Numbered from the stretch's first letter, positions 7,584 to 24,543 are shown. The stretch is DNA of 64,000 nucleotides from Sorangium cellulosum (GCF_002950945.1 NZ_CP012673.1:2480001-2544000); one strand, 5' to 3'. A program made the numbers and translations. The notes: generated from the sequence alone by a model not told the origin.

Positions 7584-10334
7584 CTAGTTCGAGCGGCTCG
7601 CCGGATACCGGTAGAAGTTCTGCGCCCACTCGATGGTCCAGATCGTCGGCTCCACGTACACGTTCTTGTCCGGGCCCAGGACCATGGCCTGCTTGATCTT
7701 CGCCATCGCCGACAGGAAGACGCGGCGGTCGTCCTCCATGCGCGGCCGCATCACCGTCGACGGCGGGTACAGCTCCTTGACCTGCGCCACGACCGCCGCG
7801 TCGTTGATCCACCGGTCGACGCCGTGCGCGCCCTTCGGGAGGCGCTCGCCGCCGGCGTCCAGCCAGTCGCGCAGATCGTTCGTCCCGCGGTTCATGCCGT
7901 CCGCGTGGCAGCCGATGCACGAGCTGCCGACGTTCAGGCGGCGATCCGGGCTGGCGAAGCCGACCAGGCTGTTGATCTGCTGGTCCGTGGCGGTCCGGGC
8001 GATGCGCGGATCACGCACGATGTTGACGAAGGCGTCGACGCGGCGCTGGTTGAAGCCGCCCCACAAGGAGTACCCCTGCAGGCCGTTCGGCAGATCCCAG
8101 ATGACCTCCTCGGCCGACTGCTGGAGCCCGTCGGTCCCGGTGTAGTAACGGCAGTTCAGGAAACCGCTGCCGCCGTAGCTCGGCTGCCCCTCGCACCCCG
8201 CCGGCTCCGTGCCGTTCGGCTGAGCCAGCGTCGCGATGAAGCTGTAGGAGCTCGCCGTCACGCCGCCGCCGGTCCCGTTGATGAACTTCGGAACCGGGTA
8301 CGCCCAGAAGGGGAACCGGATCTGGCCTGTCTCGTACGCCTGCTCGATCGTCTGCACGCCGTCCGCGAGCTGCCCGGTGAAGACGTCCCAGGTCTTCCAG
8401 TAGTACCCGCCGCTCCTCGTCCTGGCCCGCCAGTACATGCGCGAGTCGACGGTGATGGCCTGCTTCGTCACCATGTACTCGAACGACTTCATCCCCGCGT
8501 CCTTGACGACGCCGAGCTCGCTCTCGAGGTCGTTCGCGTACCAGGGGATCGCCATGATGGAGTTGTACACGTCCGGGCGCGTCAGCGTGTAAACGAGCTG
8601 GCTCGCCTCGATGTAGTCCGGCTTGAAGCCGCTCGTGTTGGGCGGCAGCACCGCGCTGTCCGTGGCGCCCTCGACGTTGCCGGCGACGACGCGCCCCCAG
8701 ACGAGCTTCGCGAAGTTCGGGTCCCGGGAGACCGACGACGCGTACCGGTACCTCTCCCGGAAGGTGACATCGGAGCCGACCGGCTCGCCCAGGTAGTTGA
8801 CGGTGGTCCTCCCGAAGAAGACGTCGTCGTCCGACCCGCCGAAATGGAGCTTCGTGACGCCCTTGTTGTAGCCCCAGTAGTCGCGGGTATCGAAGCGGTA
8901 GACGATGCCCTTGCCGTTGATGTCCACCGGGTTGACGATCACGGGAGCCCAGCGCGCGGTCGAGTTCAGTGCCTTGGAGAGCCCCACGCGGGCCACGTTG
9001 AGCTCCTCCGCGGTCGCGCCCCGGTTGTGGAGCTCGTGGAGGGAGGCGTACTTGATGAACTCCGCGTCGGCCGCCGCGACGGTGGCCTTGTTCGTCGCGA
9101 TCCACGACTTGACCTGGTCCTCGGTGACGGTCTCGCCGGCCGCGACGGGGCGCGGGGTCGCCGGCAGGCTCGGCGCGACGGCGGAGGCCCACGCCTGGAC
9201 GGCGGCGAGCATCTGCGCGTTGGCGTCCCTGCAGTCGCGCCCGAAGCAGTTGTGCCGGTCGATGCCCATGCGCACGACGAGCTTGGAGTCCGCCGGCTTC
9301 TTGAAGTTCACGCGCGTGAGCGCGTACTCGTGGGCCAGCTGCGGATCGATGTCGGCGTGGATGGGCGCCTGGGCCCGGCCCGACGTGCTGTGGCAGCCCC
9401 CGCAGTTGTCTTGCAGGATCGGGTAGACCGTCGTCTTGAAGGCCTCGAGCGACCTCGCCATGTCGAAGCGCATCTCGGCCGGAATGCAGACGGCCTCGAC
9501 GTTGTAGCCGCCCTTGCCGTTCGGGAGCTGGCTATAGCCGAGCCCGCACCCCGCCGCCGGGGCGACCCCGACGGTGCCATCGGCCGGAGCGCCTCCGGAG
9601 CCGCCGGCCCCGCCGGAGCCCCCGGCACCGCCTGCGCCACCCGCGCCGCCCGCGCCGCCCGCGCCGCCCGCGCCGCCCGCGCCGCCCGCGCCGCCCGCGC
9701 CACTGGAGCTGGAGCTGGAGACAGAGCTGGAGCTGGAGCTGGAGACAGAGCTGGAGCTGGTAGAGCCCGTTCCGGTGCCTGCCACGACCCTGAACGAGAA
9801 CTTCTGGTTGTCGCCGTTCGCCCAGCCCCACTGCTGGAGACCGGCGCCGTCCGACGTCGACCGCCCCGTGACGTCCAGCGCCTTGCCGCTGCTGCGGATC
9901 GTGACCCGCTGAGCGCTGCTGGAGACGTCGGTGAACGAGAACTGCTGGCTCGTGGCGCTGCCGCAGCTGGACTGGACGATGGTCGCGCCGTTCGCGGTCG
10001 ACCCGCCGTTGACCCCGAGGCAGCGATTGCTGTTCACGTTGCGCAGCCGGAAGTTTCCGCCGCCCGCGGACTCAACACGGAACTGCTGTCGCGTCGCGCC
10101 GTTGCACGCGGCGATCTGCGCAGCCGCCGAGTCCGCCGTGCTCCCGTCCCGGATCTCCACGCACTTGTTACTCTGCACACCGACGATCGTGTAGACCGCG
10201 CTCGGGTCGATCGTGAGACCTTCCTCGAGCGCGTCGCCCTCCTCGCTGTCGGAGTCCTCCGGGATGGTGACGCACGAGACGGCGAGAAGGCCCGTCGCGG
10301 CGATGAGCAAGGCACGCCTGGATCCGAATCTCAT
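7584..10334 (-). CDS. Lipoprotein with ricin-type lectin domain and cytochrome c-like domains
   Basis: 916 aa from ATG 10334, with GAGGAGG just upstream. Lipoprotein signal LLAVSC (Cys about residue 21). Residues about 45-180 are a ricin B-type lectin fold with QxF/QxW repeats (NKCVEIRDGS, QQFRVESAGG, NRCLGVNGG, QQFSFTDV, LQQWGWANGDNQKFSF). A Ser-rich run and a (GGA)n linker at about 190-245 follow. A haem-binding CXXCH (NCGGCHSTSG, about residue 311) starts a cytochrome-like region, and a second CXXCH (SCIGCHADGMNRG) lies near residue 806. The roughly 450 residues between are not recognised. Likely an extracytoplasmic carbohydrate-binding redox protein; the electron partner and substrate are unknown. 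No partner cytochrome gene is adjacent. Confidence 0.78.
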   Translation of the reverse strand: MRFGSRRALLIAATGLLAVSCVTIPEDSDSEEGDALEEGLTIDPSAVYTIVGVQSNKCVEIRDGSTADSAAAQIAACNGATRQQFRVESAGGGNFRLRNVNSNRCLGVNGGSTANGATIVQSSCGSATSQQFSFTDVSSSAQRVTIRSSGKALDVTGRSTSDGAGLQQWGWANGDNQKFSFRVVAGTGTGSTSSSSVSSSSSSSVSSSSSSGAGGAGGAGGAGGAGGAGGAGGAGGAGGSGGAGGSGGAPADGTVGVAPAAGCGLGYSQLPNGKGGYNVEAVCIPAEMRFDMARSLEAFKTTVYPILQDNCGGCHSTSGRAQAPIHADIDPQLAHEYALTRVNFKKPADSKLVVRMGIDRHNCFGRDCRDANAQMLAAVQAWASAVAPSLPATPRPVAAGETVTEDQVKSWIATNKATVAAADAEFIKYASLHELHNRGATAEELNVARVGLSKALNSTARWAPVIVNPVDINGKGIVYRFDTRDYWGYNKGVTKLHFGGSDDDVFFGRTTVNYLGEPVGSDVTFRERYRYASSVSRDPNFAKLVWGRVVAGNVEGATDSAVLPPNTSGFKPDYIEASQLVYTLTRPDVYNSIMAIPWYANDLESELGVVKDAGMKSFEYMVTKQAITVDSRMYWRARTRSGGYYWKTWDVFTGQLADGVQTIEQAYETGQIRFPFWAYPVPKFINGTGGGVTASSYSFIATLAQPNGTEPAGCEGQPSYGGSGFLNCRYYTGTDGLQQSAEEVIWDLPNGLQGYSLWGGFNQRRVDAFVNIVRDPRIARTATDQQINSLVGFASPDRRLNVGSSCIGCHADGMNRGTNDLRDWLDAGGERLPKGAHGVDRWINDAAVVAQVKELYPPSTVMRPRMEDDRRVFLSAMAKIKQAMVLGPDKNVYVEPTIWTIEWAQNFYRYPASRSN

Positions 10335-11280
10335 GTGGTCCTCCTCGTTCTGCCAAGTTAGAAAAAAACGATCTGCCTTCAGCTCGACGCTGCCCTTGCG
10401 ATGAACGAGGGCGCTCGCCGCGCGATGAGGGCTCCCGAGGGACGGCCGCGGTGGTCTTCGTCCTGCCGGAGAGCCTCAACCACGAGGTGCGCGGGGGGGT
10501 CGGTTCGTGGGCGGTCAGAGACCGCGAAGAACGTAGTTATTGTTCCATGTCGGCTTGGCGGTCAAGGTGATTGTGCACTTTGTGAATCGGTCTCACTGCT
10601 ACGAATATTGTGAAATCACAACAAAAGCCGCTGTGGGGTGATGGCTGGTGGCGCAATTCCCGACATGCGCCGGAGCCTCGCCGGGCAGCGCCACGCGCGA
10701 TGATGAACCGGTTTAGTCCCGCTTGAACTTAACCCGTCTCGTCACCCGCTGGATCTACCGATGACCGGCTAAACCACCGTGCTGCCGCTGGATCATCTCG
10801 TGACCAGTCATGTCTGGATACCACCCTGGATCCGCTGATGACCAGGGCTCCGCGTGGGCTGATTCCTTCAGAAATCCAGGCTGATCGGCCCTCTGAGGCG
10901 GCGCCGAGTCGGGAATGGTGGGAGCCGCCGAGGCGCCAGGGCGAGGAGGACGTCAGGAGAAAAATTCAACGCCGAGGTGACGTAACGCTGAGGCCGCCAG
11001 GAGGCAAGGATTCCAGGTATCCCTTGGTGTTCTTGGCTTCCTTGGTTTTGCTGGCGCTCCTGGCGGGTTCTCGTGGTCTGGATATCTACGCCGGGCGGGG
11101 CCCGCTCTAGAGAAGAGCGATGGGCAGCCCGGTTCGCTGCCGGAGCACTGGACTGGCCGCGCTGTCGAGCTCCTCCGGTCGCCGCCGGGGCTCGACTGTT
11201 GGGGATCGCCGCGCTGAGCCCGCGGCGCGGGCCGTTCGACGAGGCTGCCGGGCGACGCGGCGGCGATCGGAGGGGCTGAG
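10335..11280. other. 946-bp intergenic region with operator-like and repeat sequences
   Basis: Divergent control region between the lectin-cytochrome gene and the first giant kinase. It holds a 6+6-bp inverted repeat TTGTGAAATCACAA at 10608-10621, about 275 bp upstream of the lectin-cytochrome start. Three imperfect direct repeats of the type CTGGATC-N4/5-GATGACC (or GTGACC) fall between about 10747 and 10845. A degenerate CCTTGG/CCAAGG repeat lies at about 10990-11070. The conserved kinase leader begins at about 11098. No protein-coding frame looks genuine. Confidence 0.5.
11098..11280 (+). promoter_or_regulatory. Duplicated leader/promoter of giant kinase gene 1
   Basis: This stretch closely matches 17266-17440, which precedes the second giant kinase: shared blocks include GCTCTA-AGAAGAGCGATG, CACTGGACTGGCC (CTGGACTGGCC in both), GGCTCGAC, GGGCGACGCGGCGGC and the ribosome binding site CGGAGGGGCTGAG directly before ATG. 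Conservation outside the coding region suggests retained regulatory signals, or a duplication recent enough not to have diverged. Confidence 0.55.
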
Positions 11281-14200
11281 ATGAACCGGGAGAATCTCGC
11301 ACCAGGGACGGTGTTGCAGGGCCGCTATGAGGTCCTTTCCTTGATCCGGGAGGGCAGCATCGCTGACGTCTACGCGGGGCGGCAACTCGAAACGGGGCAG
11401 CCGATCGCCCTCAAGGTCGTGCGCCTGACCTCGATGGAATACCCCACGGCGCAGGCGCGGCGCTGCCGCGTACGTTGTCTGCGGGGGACGCGCGTCTGCG
11501 CGCGGCTCCAGCACCCGGGCATCGCCCGGCTCATCGACTCGGGGCAGGCGGACGGAGGGAAGCTGTATGCCGTCTTCGAGCTCGTCCCGGGGCAGAGCCT
11601 GGCCGAGCTGCTGGCCGAGCAGGGCGCGCTCGATCCGCCCGAGGCTCGGCGTCTGATGCGGCAGGTCCTGGACGCGCTGGGCTGCGCGCACGGGCAGGGC
11701 ATCGTCCACGGGGGCCTCAGGCCGACCCACGTGATGGTGGTCCCCGCGGGCGCGCTGCGGAACGCGAGGGTGCTCGACTTCGGCTTCGGCGCCGTCGCCG
11801 CGGCCGTGCGCGCGGAGCAGGAGGCGGCGCTCGCCGGGGGCGGCGAGGCGCTCCCGGGCTTCTATGCTTATGCAGCGCCGGAGCAGCGCCGGGGGTTTCC
11901 GCCGACGGCGCGCTCGGACCTGTACGCCTGGGGGCTCGTGTTTCTCGAGTGCCTCACGGGCCGGCGTACGGGCTGCGGTGGCTCGCCGGAGGGAAGGGGT
12001 GTTCCGCGGGAGAGCCGGCAGCCGGCGCGGATACCCGCCGCGCTGCTCGAGCACCCGCTCGGCGCAATGCTGCGGCGCGCGACGATCGAGGATCTCGCGA
12101 CGCGGGCCGTCACGGCCGACGGCCTCCTGCGCGAGCTCGATACGTGTGATGTGGACGGGCTCCGGCGGGAGGACCTCGTCGCGGCAGACGCGCCGCGCGA
12201 TGTCGAGGTGACGGGGGAGGAGGGAAACCCGGACGCCGGGCTTGCGGCGTCGCGCCCTGGGGCGTGCCCGAGCTCATCCGGGTCTTCCGCCGTGGAGCCC
12301 GCGCGCACGCTGACGCTGGCTCCCACGCTTCTGGCGGAGCCCGCTGCAAGCCGGATACCTGGCGAAGAGGCGCATGGGGCCGAGCCTCCCCCGGTGGGGA
12401 CCGCGACGACGCCGGAGGAGCCGAACGCGGACCGTATGCCCCCGTGGATCGGCGGCACGATCAAGCATTACGAGATCATCCGCAAGCTGGGGCAGGGCGG
12501 CATGGGGGTCGTGTTCCTGGCCCGCGACACGAGGCTTGGGCGGCTGATCGCGATCAAGCTCCTGCTCAGGTACAGCGGGCACGGGATCGAGCGTTTCCTG
12601 GCCGAGGCGCGGGCCACGGCGTGCTGCAGGCACGAGAACATCGTGGTGATCCACGAGGTGGACGAGATCCGTGGATATCCCTACATCGTACTGGAGTACA
12701 TCAAAGGCTCCACGCTGCGCAAATGGATGACCCAGCGCGAGCACCCCGGCGCGACCGAGTCGGCCGGCGCCAGCACGCCGCCCGGACCACCGGCGCCAGG
12801 CCTCGTGATCGAGCTCATGATCCCTGTCGTGCGCGCGCTGGTGTGCGCGCACGAGCACGGGATCGTGCACCGCGATCTGAAGCCGGAGAACATCCTGCTG
12901 GACGACGCCGGGGGCATCAAGGTGCTCGACTTCGGCATCGCGAAGCGGATCGAGGCCACGAGATCCGCGACGAGCACCGGCGCGCCGGCGGCGTTCGCGC
13001 GCTCTGCCCGAGATGGCCGGCAGAGCGCGGTGCTGGGCACGCCGCAGTACATTTCACCCGAGCAATTGCTGGGCAGGGGCGTCGATCATCGCAGCGACCT
13101 CTGGGCCGTGGGCATCATGCTGTACGAGCTGCTCACGGGAAGGCATCCGCTGGAGCCGTTCTCGCTCGCGCGGCTCTCGGAGATCCTCGCCTTCGATGTC
13201 CCCATGCCCAGCCTCGGCGAGCGGCGCCCGGATGTGGGTCCGCTCGGCGCCCTCGTGGACCGTTGCTTGAAGAAGAACAAGGCCGAGCGGATCGGCTCGG
13301 CCAGGGAGCTGCTCGCCGGGCTGGAGGCGCTGCTGCCCGGCCGGAGGCCGCTCCAGCTGGGCGAGGACGAGAGCCCGTTCGCCGGGCTGTCGTCGTTCCA
13401 GGAGGCGGACGCGGCGCGGTTCTTCGGCCGCGATCGGGAGGTCTCCGCCATGGTGACGCGGCTGCGCCATCAGCAGCTGCTGGTCGTGGCCGGGCCTTCC
13501 GGGGCGGGCAAGTCGTCGTTCGTGCGCGCGGGCGTGATCCCGGCGTTGAAGCGGTCGGGCGACCGCTGGGAGGCGTTCATCCTGCGCCCCGGCCGCTCTC
13601 CGCTGTCCGCGCTCGCGGACGTGCTCCTGCAGGTCGCCGAGGCGGAGTCCACGACAGGCCCGACGACGGGCTCGCCTGAGCTCCCGGACCACGATCGGAT
13701 CGTCGCCACGTTGCGCACGCAGCCTGGTTACCTGGGCGCGCGGCTGCGCGCGCGCTGTCGCCGCGAGGGCAAGAGGCGCCATGGTCTGCTCTTCGTCGAC
13801 CAGTTCGAGGAGCTCTATACGCTCGGCGCTGCCGCCGAGGAGCGGGCGACGTTCGTCGCCTGCCTGGAAGGCGCGGCGGACGACGCCTCGTCGCCCCTGC
13901 GCGTCATGCTCGCCGTCCGCTCGGACTTCCTCGAGCGCATGTCCGACGAGCGTGGATTCATCCGAGATGTTACGCGCGGGCTTTCGTTCTTGCCGCCGAT
14001 GGGGGGCGAGTGCCTGCGTGAGGCCCTGACGAGGCCGCTGGAGGCGGCCGGGTATCACTTCGAGACCGCGGAGATGGTCGAGCACATGCTCGGCTCGCTC
14101 GAGGGCACGCGGAGCCCGTTGCCGCTGCTGCAATTCACGGCCGCGACGCTGTGGGAGGTGCGGGACCGCGAGCGCCGGCTGCTGACGCGGGACAGCTATG

Positions 14201-17070
14201 ACCAGCTCGGCGGCGTCGCCGGGGCCCTGTCCGCCCACGCGGACGCGGTGCTCTCGGCGCTGCCGCCGGGCGAGCAGCGGCTGGCGCGGGCGGTGCTGCT
14301 CCGCCTGGTCACGCCGGAGCGCACGCGCGCGGTGGTGAGCCTGGACGAGCTGCGCGATCTGGCGCCGGAGCGCGCCGGCGACGCCGGCGACGCGGTCGCG
14401 CAGGTGGTCCAGCGCCTGGCCGGAGCGCGGCTCCTGCTCATCGAGACCGGCGGCGAGCGGACCGGGGACGAGCGGGACGGCACGACGGTGGAGCTGGTCC
14501 ACGAGTCGTTGATCGAGCGGTGGCCGAAGCTCAGGCAGTGGGTCGCCGAGAGCGAGCAGGACGCGCAGTTCCTGTCCCGGCTCCGCTGCGCGGCCCAGCA
14601 GTGGGAAGCGAGCGGTGAGGCCGAGGGGCTGCTCTGGCGCGACCGCGCGGCGGAGGAGGCGCGAGCGTGGCACGAGCGCCATCGCGCCGAGCAAGGGACG
14701 GCCTTTCCCGCCGGGCTGAGCAAGCGCGAGGCGCGTTATCTCGCGGCGGTCGTGGCCCTCTGCGAGCGCGCGCGCCGGCTTCGCCGGAAGCTCGCGACGG
14801 GCGTGGCCGCCGCGCTGGGCGCGATCGCGATCGTCGTGTTCTACCTGGCGATCCGCGCGAGCCAGCAGGCCGCGCTGGCCAACCAGCAGGCCACGCTGGC
14901 CAACCAGCAGGCCACACGCGCCGATCAGGAAGCGGCGCGCGCGCAGGTCGAAGCCCGGGAAGCGCGCAACGCCACCCGCATGGCGATGGCCCGTGAAATG
15001 CAACACGATCCCACGACGGTGCTCGCGATCTTGCGCGAGGTCGAGCCGCCCGACGTGCCGCGAGGGTGGGCCGTCCTCGCGCGCTGGGCGTTGCATAGCT
15101 GGATCGCTGGCACGGTGCTCGACCATTCGGATTGGGTCACGCGTGCGGGCTACAGCCCCGACGGCAAGCGCATCGTCACCGCGTGCATGGACAGGACCGC
15201 TCGGGTGTGGAACGCCGACGCCTCGGGCGAGCCGATCGTCCTTCGAGGTCACGAGGAGGGGCTCTGGTCGGCGGCCTTCAGCCCGGATGGCGAGCGCATC
15301 GTCACGTCGTCCTGGGACAGGACCGCTCGGGTGTGGAACGCCGATGGCACGGGCGCACCCCTGGTCCTTCGAGGACACGAGGCTGAGGTCTGGTCGGCGG
15401 CGTTCAGCCCCGATGGCGAGCGCATCGTCACGACGTCCTGGGACAGGACCGCTCGCGTGTGGAACGCCGATGGCACGGGCGCACCCCTGGTCCTTCGGGG
15501 TCACGAGGACGCGCTCTTATCGGCGGCGTTCAGCCCCGACGGCAAGCGCATCGTCACGTCGTCCTGGGACAAGACCGCTCGGGTGTGGAACGCCGACGGC
15601 TCGGGTGCACCCCTGGTCCTTCGGGGCCACGAGGCTGAGGTCTGGTCGGCGTCGTTCAGCCCCGATGGCGAGCGCATCGTCACGTCATCGTGGGACAATA
15701 CCGCTCGGGTGTGGAACGCCGATGGCACGGGCGCACCCCTGGTCCTTCGGGGTCACGAGGCTGGGCTCCAGTGGGCTGCGTTCAGCCCCGATGGCGAGCG
15801 CATCGTCACGTCGTCGTGGGACAAGACCGCTCGCGTGTGGAGCGCCGATGGCGCGGGCGAGCCCCTCGTCCTCCGGGGGCACGCGGCTCAGGTCTCTTCG
15901 GTCGAGTTCAGCCCCGACGGCGAGCGCATCGTCACGTCGTCCTGGGACAGGACGGCGCGGGTGTGGAACCTCGATGGCGCGGGCGCCCCCCTGGTCCTTC
16001 GAGGTCACGAGGCCGGGGTCTGGTCGGTGGCGTTCAGCGCCGACGGCAAGCGCCTTGTCACCGCATCCGAGGACAGGACCGCTCGCGTGTGGAGCGCCGA
16101 CGGCACAGGCGAGCCGGTGGTCCTTCGGGGGCACGCGGCTCCGGTGACTGCGGCGGCGTTCAGCCCCGATGGCGAGCGCATCGTCACGTCGTCGTGGGAC
16201 AGGACCGCTCGGGTGTGGAACGCCGATGGCTCGGGTCAGCCCTTGATCCTCCGGGGGCACGAGCACCGGATCTGGTGGGTGGCGTTCAGCCCCGACGGCG
16301 AGCGCATCGTCACGGCGTCGTGGGACAAGACCGCTCGCGTGTGGAACGCGGACGGCTCGGGTGAGCCCGTGATCCTCCGGGGGCACGAGCACTGGGTCTC
16401 CGGGGTGGGGTTCAGCCCCGACGGCAAGCGCGTCGTCACGGCATCCCAGGACAAGACGGTCCGGGTATGGAACGCGGACGGCACGGGCGAGCCCCTGGTC
16501 CTGCGGGGTCACGAGGCTCCGGTGTATTCGGCGGTGTTCAGCCCCGACGGGAAGCACATCGTCTCGACGTCGTGGGACAGGACCGCGCGCGTGTGGAACG
16601 CCGATGGCTCGGGCGAACCCTTGATCCTCCGGGGGCATGATCACTGGGTCTGGCGGGCGGCGTTCAGCGCCGACGGCGAGCGGATCGTCACGGCATCCCA
16701 GGACACGACGGTGCGGGTATGGAATGCCGATGGGACAGGCGAGATCCTGGTCCTTCGCGGCCCTGATTCCCCGGTCAACGGCGCGGTGTTCAGCCCGGAT
16801 GGCAGGCGCATCGTGACCGCGTCCGACGACAAGGCCGTGCGGGTGTGGACCGATCTCACGCCGCTCCGCGGCGTCGACGACCCGAAGCTGTGGGCGGCGA
16901 CCACCTACTGCATGCCCGTCGAGCGGAGGATAGAGCTCCTGCGCGTGCCCGACGCCATGGCCCGAGCCAGCCACGACACCTGCCTGCGCCGCGTCGCGGC
17001 GGCGCGCGCGGCCACCCCGGCGCTCCAGCCGAGCCCGGCGGCCTCCCCGAGCGGCTCCGCGGGCCGGTAA
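11281..17070 (+). CDS. Giant signalling protein: degenerate kinase - Ser/Thr kinase - nSTAND1 ATPase - TM - 14 WD40 repeats
   Basis: 1929 aa; ATG 11281 after GGAGGGG. Residues about 15-275 are a kinase fold that looks inactive: the lysine motif (IALKVV) and DFG (D166) are present, but HRDLKPEN is HGGLRPTH (G145 instead of the catalytic Asp, and the metal-binding Asn lost). Residues about 391-690 form a second, complete Ser/Thr kinase ([20 protein letters not shown] with D532, [14 protein letters not shown]). Residues about 705-1150 are an nSTAND1 ATPase with Walker A GPSGAGKS (K744) and Walker [12 protein letters not shown] (D840). One TM helix at about 1170-1196 and a Gln/Ala heptad segment follow. 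Fourteen WD40 repeats of 42 residues (about 1280-1865; [21 protein letters not shown]) would make two seven-bladed propellers. The kinase and ATPase are predicted on the opposite membrane side from the propellers. The trigger and target are unknown. Confidence 0.87.
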   Translation: MNRENLAPGTVLQGRYEVLSLIREGSIADVYAGRQLETGQPIALKVVRLTSMEYPTAQARRCRVRCLRGTRVCARLQHPGIARLIDSGQADGGKLYAVFELVPGQSLAELLAEQGALDPPEARRLMRQVLDALGCAHGQGIVHGGLRPTHVMVVPAGALRNARVLDFGFGAVAAAVRAEQEAALAGGGEALPGFYAYAAPEQRRGFPPTARSDLYAWGLVFLECLTGRRTGCGGSPEGRGVPRESRQPARIPAALLEHPLGAMLRRATIEDLATRAVTADGLLRELDTCDVDGLRREDLVAADAPRDVEVTGEEGNPDAGLAASRPGACPSSSGSSAVEPARTLTLAPTLLAEPAASRIPGEEAHGAEPPPVGTATTPEEPNADRMPPWIGGTIKHYEIIRKLGQGGMGVVFLARDTRLGRLIAIKLLLRYSGHGIERFLAEARATACCRHENIVVIHEVDEIRGYPYIVLEYIKGSTLRKWMTQREHPGATESAGASTPPGPPAPGLVIELMIPVVRALVCAHEHGIVHRDLKPENILLDDAGGIKVLDFGIAKRIEATRSATSTGAPAAFARSARDGRQSAVLGTPQYISPEQLLGRGVDHRSDLWAVGIMLYELLTGRHPLEPFSLARLSEILAFDVPMPSLGERRPDVGPLGALVDRCLKKNKAERIGSARELLAGLEALLPGRRPLQLGEDESPFAGLSSFQEADAARFFGRDREVSAMVTRLRHQQLLVVAGPSGAGKSSFVRAGVIPALKRSGDRWEAFILRPGRSPLSALADVLLQVAEAESTTGPTTGSPELPDHDRIVATLRTQPGYLGARLRARCRREGKRRHGLLFVDQFEELYTLGAAAEERATFVACLEGAADDASSPLRVMLAVRSDFLERMSDERGFIRDVTRGLSFLPPMGGECLREALTRPLEAAGYHFETAEMVEHMLGSLEGTRSPLPLLQFTAATLWEVRDRERRLLTRDSYDQLGGVAGALSAHADAVLSALPPGEQRLARAVLLRLVTPERTRAVVSLDELRDLAPERAGDAGDAVAQVVQRLAGARLLLIETGGERTGDERDGTTVELVHESLIERWPKLRQWVAESEQDAQFLSRLRCAAQQWEASGEAEGLLWRDRAAEEARAWHERHRAEQGTAFPAGLSKREARYLAAVVALCERARRLRRKLATGVAAALGAIAIVVFYLAIRASQQAALANQQATLANQQATRADQEAARAQVEAREARNATRMAMAREMQHDPTTVLAILREVEPPDVPRGWAVLARWALHSWIAGTVLDHSDWVTRAGYSPDGKRIVTACMDRTARVWNADASGEPIVLRGHEEGLWSAAFSPDGERIVTSSWDRTARVWNADGTGAPLVLRGHEAEVWSAAFSPDGERIVTTSWDRTARVWNADGTGAPLVLRGHEDALLSAAFSPDGKRIVTSSWDKTARVWNADGSGAPLVLRGHEAEVWSASFSPDGERIVTSSWDNTARVWNADGTGAPLVLRGHEAGLQWAAFSPDGERIVTSSWDKTARVWSADGAGEPLVLRGHAAQVSSVEFSPDGERIVTSSWDRTARVWNLDGAGAPLVLRGHEAGVWSVAFSADGKRLVTASEDRTARVWSADGTGEPVVLRGHAAPVTAAAFSPDGERIVTSSWDRTARVWNADGSGQPLILRGHEHRIWWVAFSPDGERIVTASWDKTARVWNADGSGEPVILRGHEHWVSGVGFSPDGKRVVTASQDKTVRVWNADGTGEPLVLRGHEAPVYSAVFSPDGKHIVSTSWDRTARVWNADGSGEPLILRGHDHWVWRAAFSADGERIVTASQDTTVRVWNADGTGEILVLRGPDSPVNGAVFSPDGRRIVTASDDKAVRVWTDLTPLRGVDDPKLWAATTYCMPVERRIELLRVPDAMARASHDTCLRRVAAARAATPALQPSPAASPSGSAGR
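15135..16860 (+). repeat. 126-bp coding tandem repeat (14 WD40 blades) in giant kinase 1
   Basis: Fourteen consecutive copies of a 126-bp unit, very similar at DNA level (for example GGCGAGCGCATCGTCACGTC and CGCTCGGGTGTGGAACGCCG recur). Blades 2-7 favour TSSWD and [10 protein letters not shown]; blades 9-14 favour TAS and GEP, so the array looks like two sub-arrays. Confidence 0.85.
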
Positions 17071-17440
17071 CGTGCACCCGCTGCGCTCGTCCTCGAACCC
17101 ACCGGGGGAGGGAGCAATCGAGCCAGCGGAGCTGTCGGGCCACCAAGGTGACCGGCGGTCACCGGGGGGACGACTGCCCGCGGCGGCTGGTGAGCTTGCA
17201 GCCCGAGCCGCCATGCTCACCCGGCGACGCGGTGCGCTGACGGCGCGACGGCGCCGGACGCTGAGCGGGGGCCGCTCTATAGAAGAGCGATGTGCGGTCT
17301 CCGACCGCTGGACTGGCCACCTCGTTTCGCTCTTTCGACGGTGGCCGGGGGGCTCGACCGTGGGGAAGCCGCGTTGCGCCCGTGGTGCAGGCCGTTCGCC
17401 GAAGCCGCCGGGCGACGCGGCGGCAACCGGAGGGGCTGAG
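17071..17440 (+). promoter_or_regulatory. Spacer and duplicated leader of giant kinase gene 2
   Basis: 370-bp gap between the two giant kinases. The first ~190 bp show nothing recognisable. From about 17266 the sequence repeats the leader seen at 11098-11280, ending in the same ribosome binding site CGGAGGGGCTGAG before ATG 17441. This suggests that each gene has its own promoter and that the two are not one transcript. Confidence 0.5.
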
Positions 17441-23128
<5,688 letters not shown>

Positions 23129-23199
23129 GCCCGCGCGGCGGAGCTCCCCGCCCCGTACCCGTCGACGAGACGAAGGTGCGCCGCGCGCCCCGCGCCCCG

Positions 23200-24543
23200 C
23201 TACGGGACGACCTCCACGGCCATCCCCTCGGCCAGCTCCGCGCTGGCGAGCTTCACGACGCGCTCGCTCCCGTCGAGCCCCGTCGCGATCTGGATCGTCG
23301 CCCCCGTGTCGCGCTCGACCACGATCGGCGCGAACCGCAGCTTGTTCCCCGGATCCACGACCGCCACGCGGAGCCCCTTCGCGTCGTTGTAGAGCGCCGT
23401 CGCCGGCACCTCGAGCACGCGGTGGGGCGTGGGCAACGTCAGCGCGACCTCGGCGTACATGCCCGCGAGGAGCCTGCCCTCGGGGTTCGGCACCCGCACC
23501 TCGGTGTTCATCGTCCGGGTCGCCGTATCGAGCGCGCCGGCCGTGCGCGCCACCTTGCCCTCGAACGGCTGCCCCGGGAACTCCCGCACCGTGACCCTCG
23601 CGGGCGCGTCCACCTTCACGCTCGGCGCGACGCCCTGCGGGATGCCCACGAAGACGCGCACCGGGTCGGTCGCCGCGATCTTGAACAGCGGCGTCCCGTT
23701 GCCGGCCGTCACGAGCGCCCCGCGCTCGATCGTCCGCGACGTCACCGTGCCCGCGAACGGGGCCGCGATCCGCGCGAACTTCTTCAGGTCGAGCAGCCGC
23801 TGGATGCTCGCCTGCTGCGCGGTGATCGCGGCCTCGGCCACGACGACGCTCGCCTCGGCCACGTGCGCCTGCCCCTGCCGCTCCTCGAGCTCCTCCTTCG
23901 GCGCCACGCCCGCGGGCACGAGCTGCTCGTACCGCGAGAGGCTCGACCTCGACAGGTCGCGGGTCGCCTTCGCCTGCGTGAGGCCGGCCTTCGCCTGCAC
24001 GAGCTCTGCGCGGGCCTGCGCGAGCTCCTGGTCGAGCTCGGGCGTGTCGATCTCGGCGAGGATCTGCCCCTCCGCGACCTTGTCGCCGATGTCGGCGAGC
24101 CACCTGCGCGCGTAGCCGCTCACGCGCGGGTAGACGACCGTCTCCTCGAGCGGCTGCACGCTGCCCGGCAGCACGAGGGCCCGGTCGCTCGACACCGCCT
24201 GCGGCGTGATGACGACCACCCGCGGCGCGGCGCCCTCGGAGGCCTTCACGCCCTGCTCGAGCGCCGCGCGCGCGCTCCGGCGCGGCAGGTAGGCCGCCGC
24301 GAACGCCGCGCCGAGCACGACGACGAGGCCCACGCCGAGCGCGACGCCGCGTGTCCTCGTGAGCCGGACGGGCGGGGGCAGATCGAACCCGAGATCGTCG
24401 GCCGGATGGGCGGCGGGCGGCGCGGCGGAGGGGGCCTGCGGGGGCGGGGGAGGGGACATCGAGGGAGGGGACATGGGGGGCGGGGACATCGAGGGAGGGG
24501 ACATCGAGGGAGGCGGGTACGGAGGCGAGGGCGGGGGGCTCAT
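23200..24543 (-). CDS. RND efflux periplasmic adaptor (membrane fusion protein)
   Basis: 447 aa. The start ATG (24543) overlaps the stop of the RND pump gene by ATGA, so translation is coupled. A cytoplasmic N-terminus of about 50 residues has unusual Pro/Ser/Met repeats (SPPSMSPPPMSPPSM), then one TM anchor (GVALGVGLVVVLGAAFAAAY). The hallmark lipoyl-half motifs follow (VVYPRVSGYARRWLADIGD, KVAEGQILAEIDTPE), a coiled-coil hairpin (ELAQARAELVQAKAGLTQAK), the second lipoyl half (FARIAAPFAGTVTSR) and the beta-barrel and membrane-proximal domains. It links the pump to an outer-membrane channel. No TolC-like gene is next to it, so the channel must be supplied from elsewhere. Confidence 0.92.
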   Translation of the reverse strand: MSPPPSPPYPPPSMSPPSMSPPPMSPPSMSPPPPPQAPSAAPPAAHPADDLGFDLPPPVRLTRTRGVALGVGLVVVLGAAFAAAYLPRRSARAALEQGVKASEGAAPRVVVITPQAVSSDRALVLPGSVQPLEETVVYPRVSGYARRWLADIGDKVAEGQILAEIDTPELDQELAQARAELVQAKAGLTQAKATRDLSRSSLSRYEQLVPAGVAPKEELEERQGQAHVAEASVVVAEAAITAQQASIQRLLDLKKFARIAAPFAGTVTSRTIERGALVTAGNGTPLFKIAATDPVRVFVGIPQGVAPSVKVDAPARVTVREFPGQPFEGKVARTAGALDTATRTMNTEVRVPNPEGRLLAGMYAEVALTLPTPHRVLEVPATALYNDAKGLRVAVVDPGNKLRFAPIVVERDTGATIQIATGLDGSERVVKLASAELAEGMAVEVVP

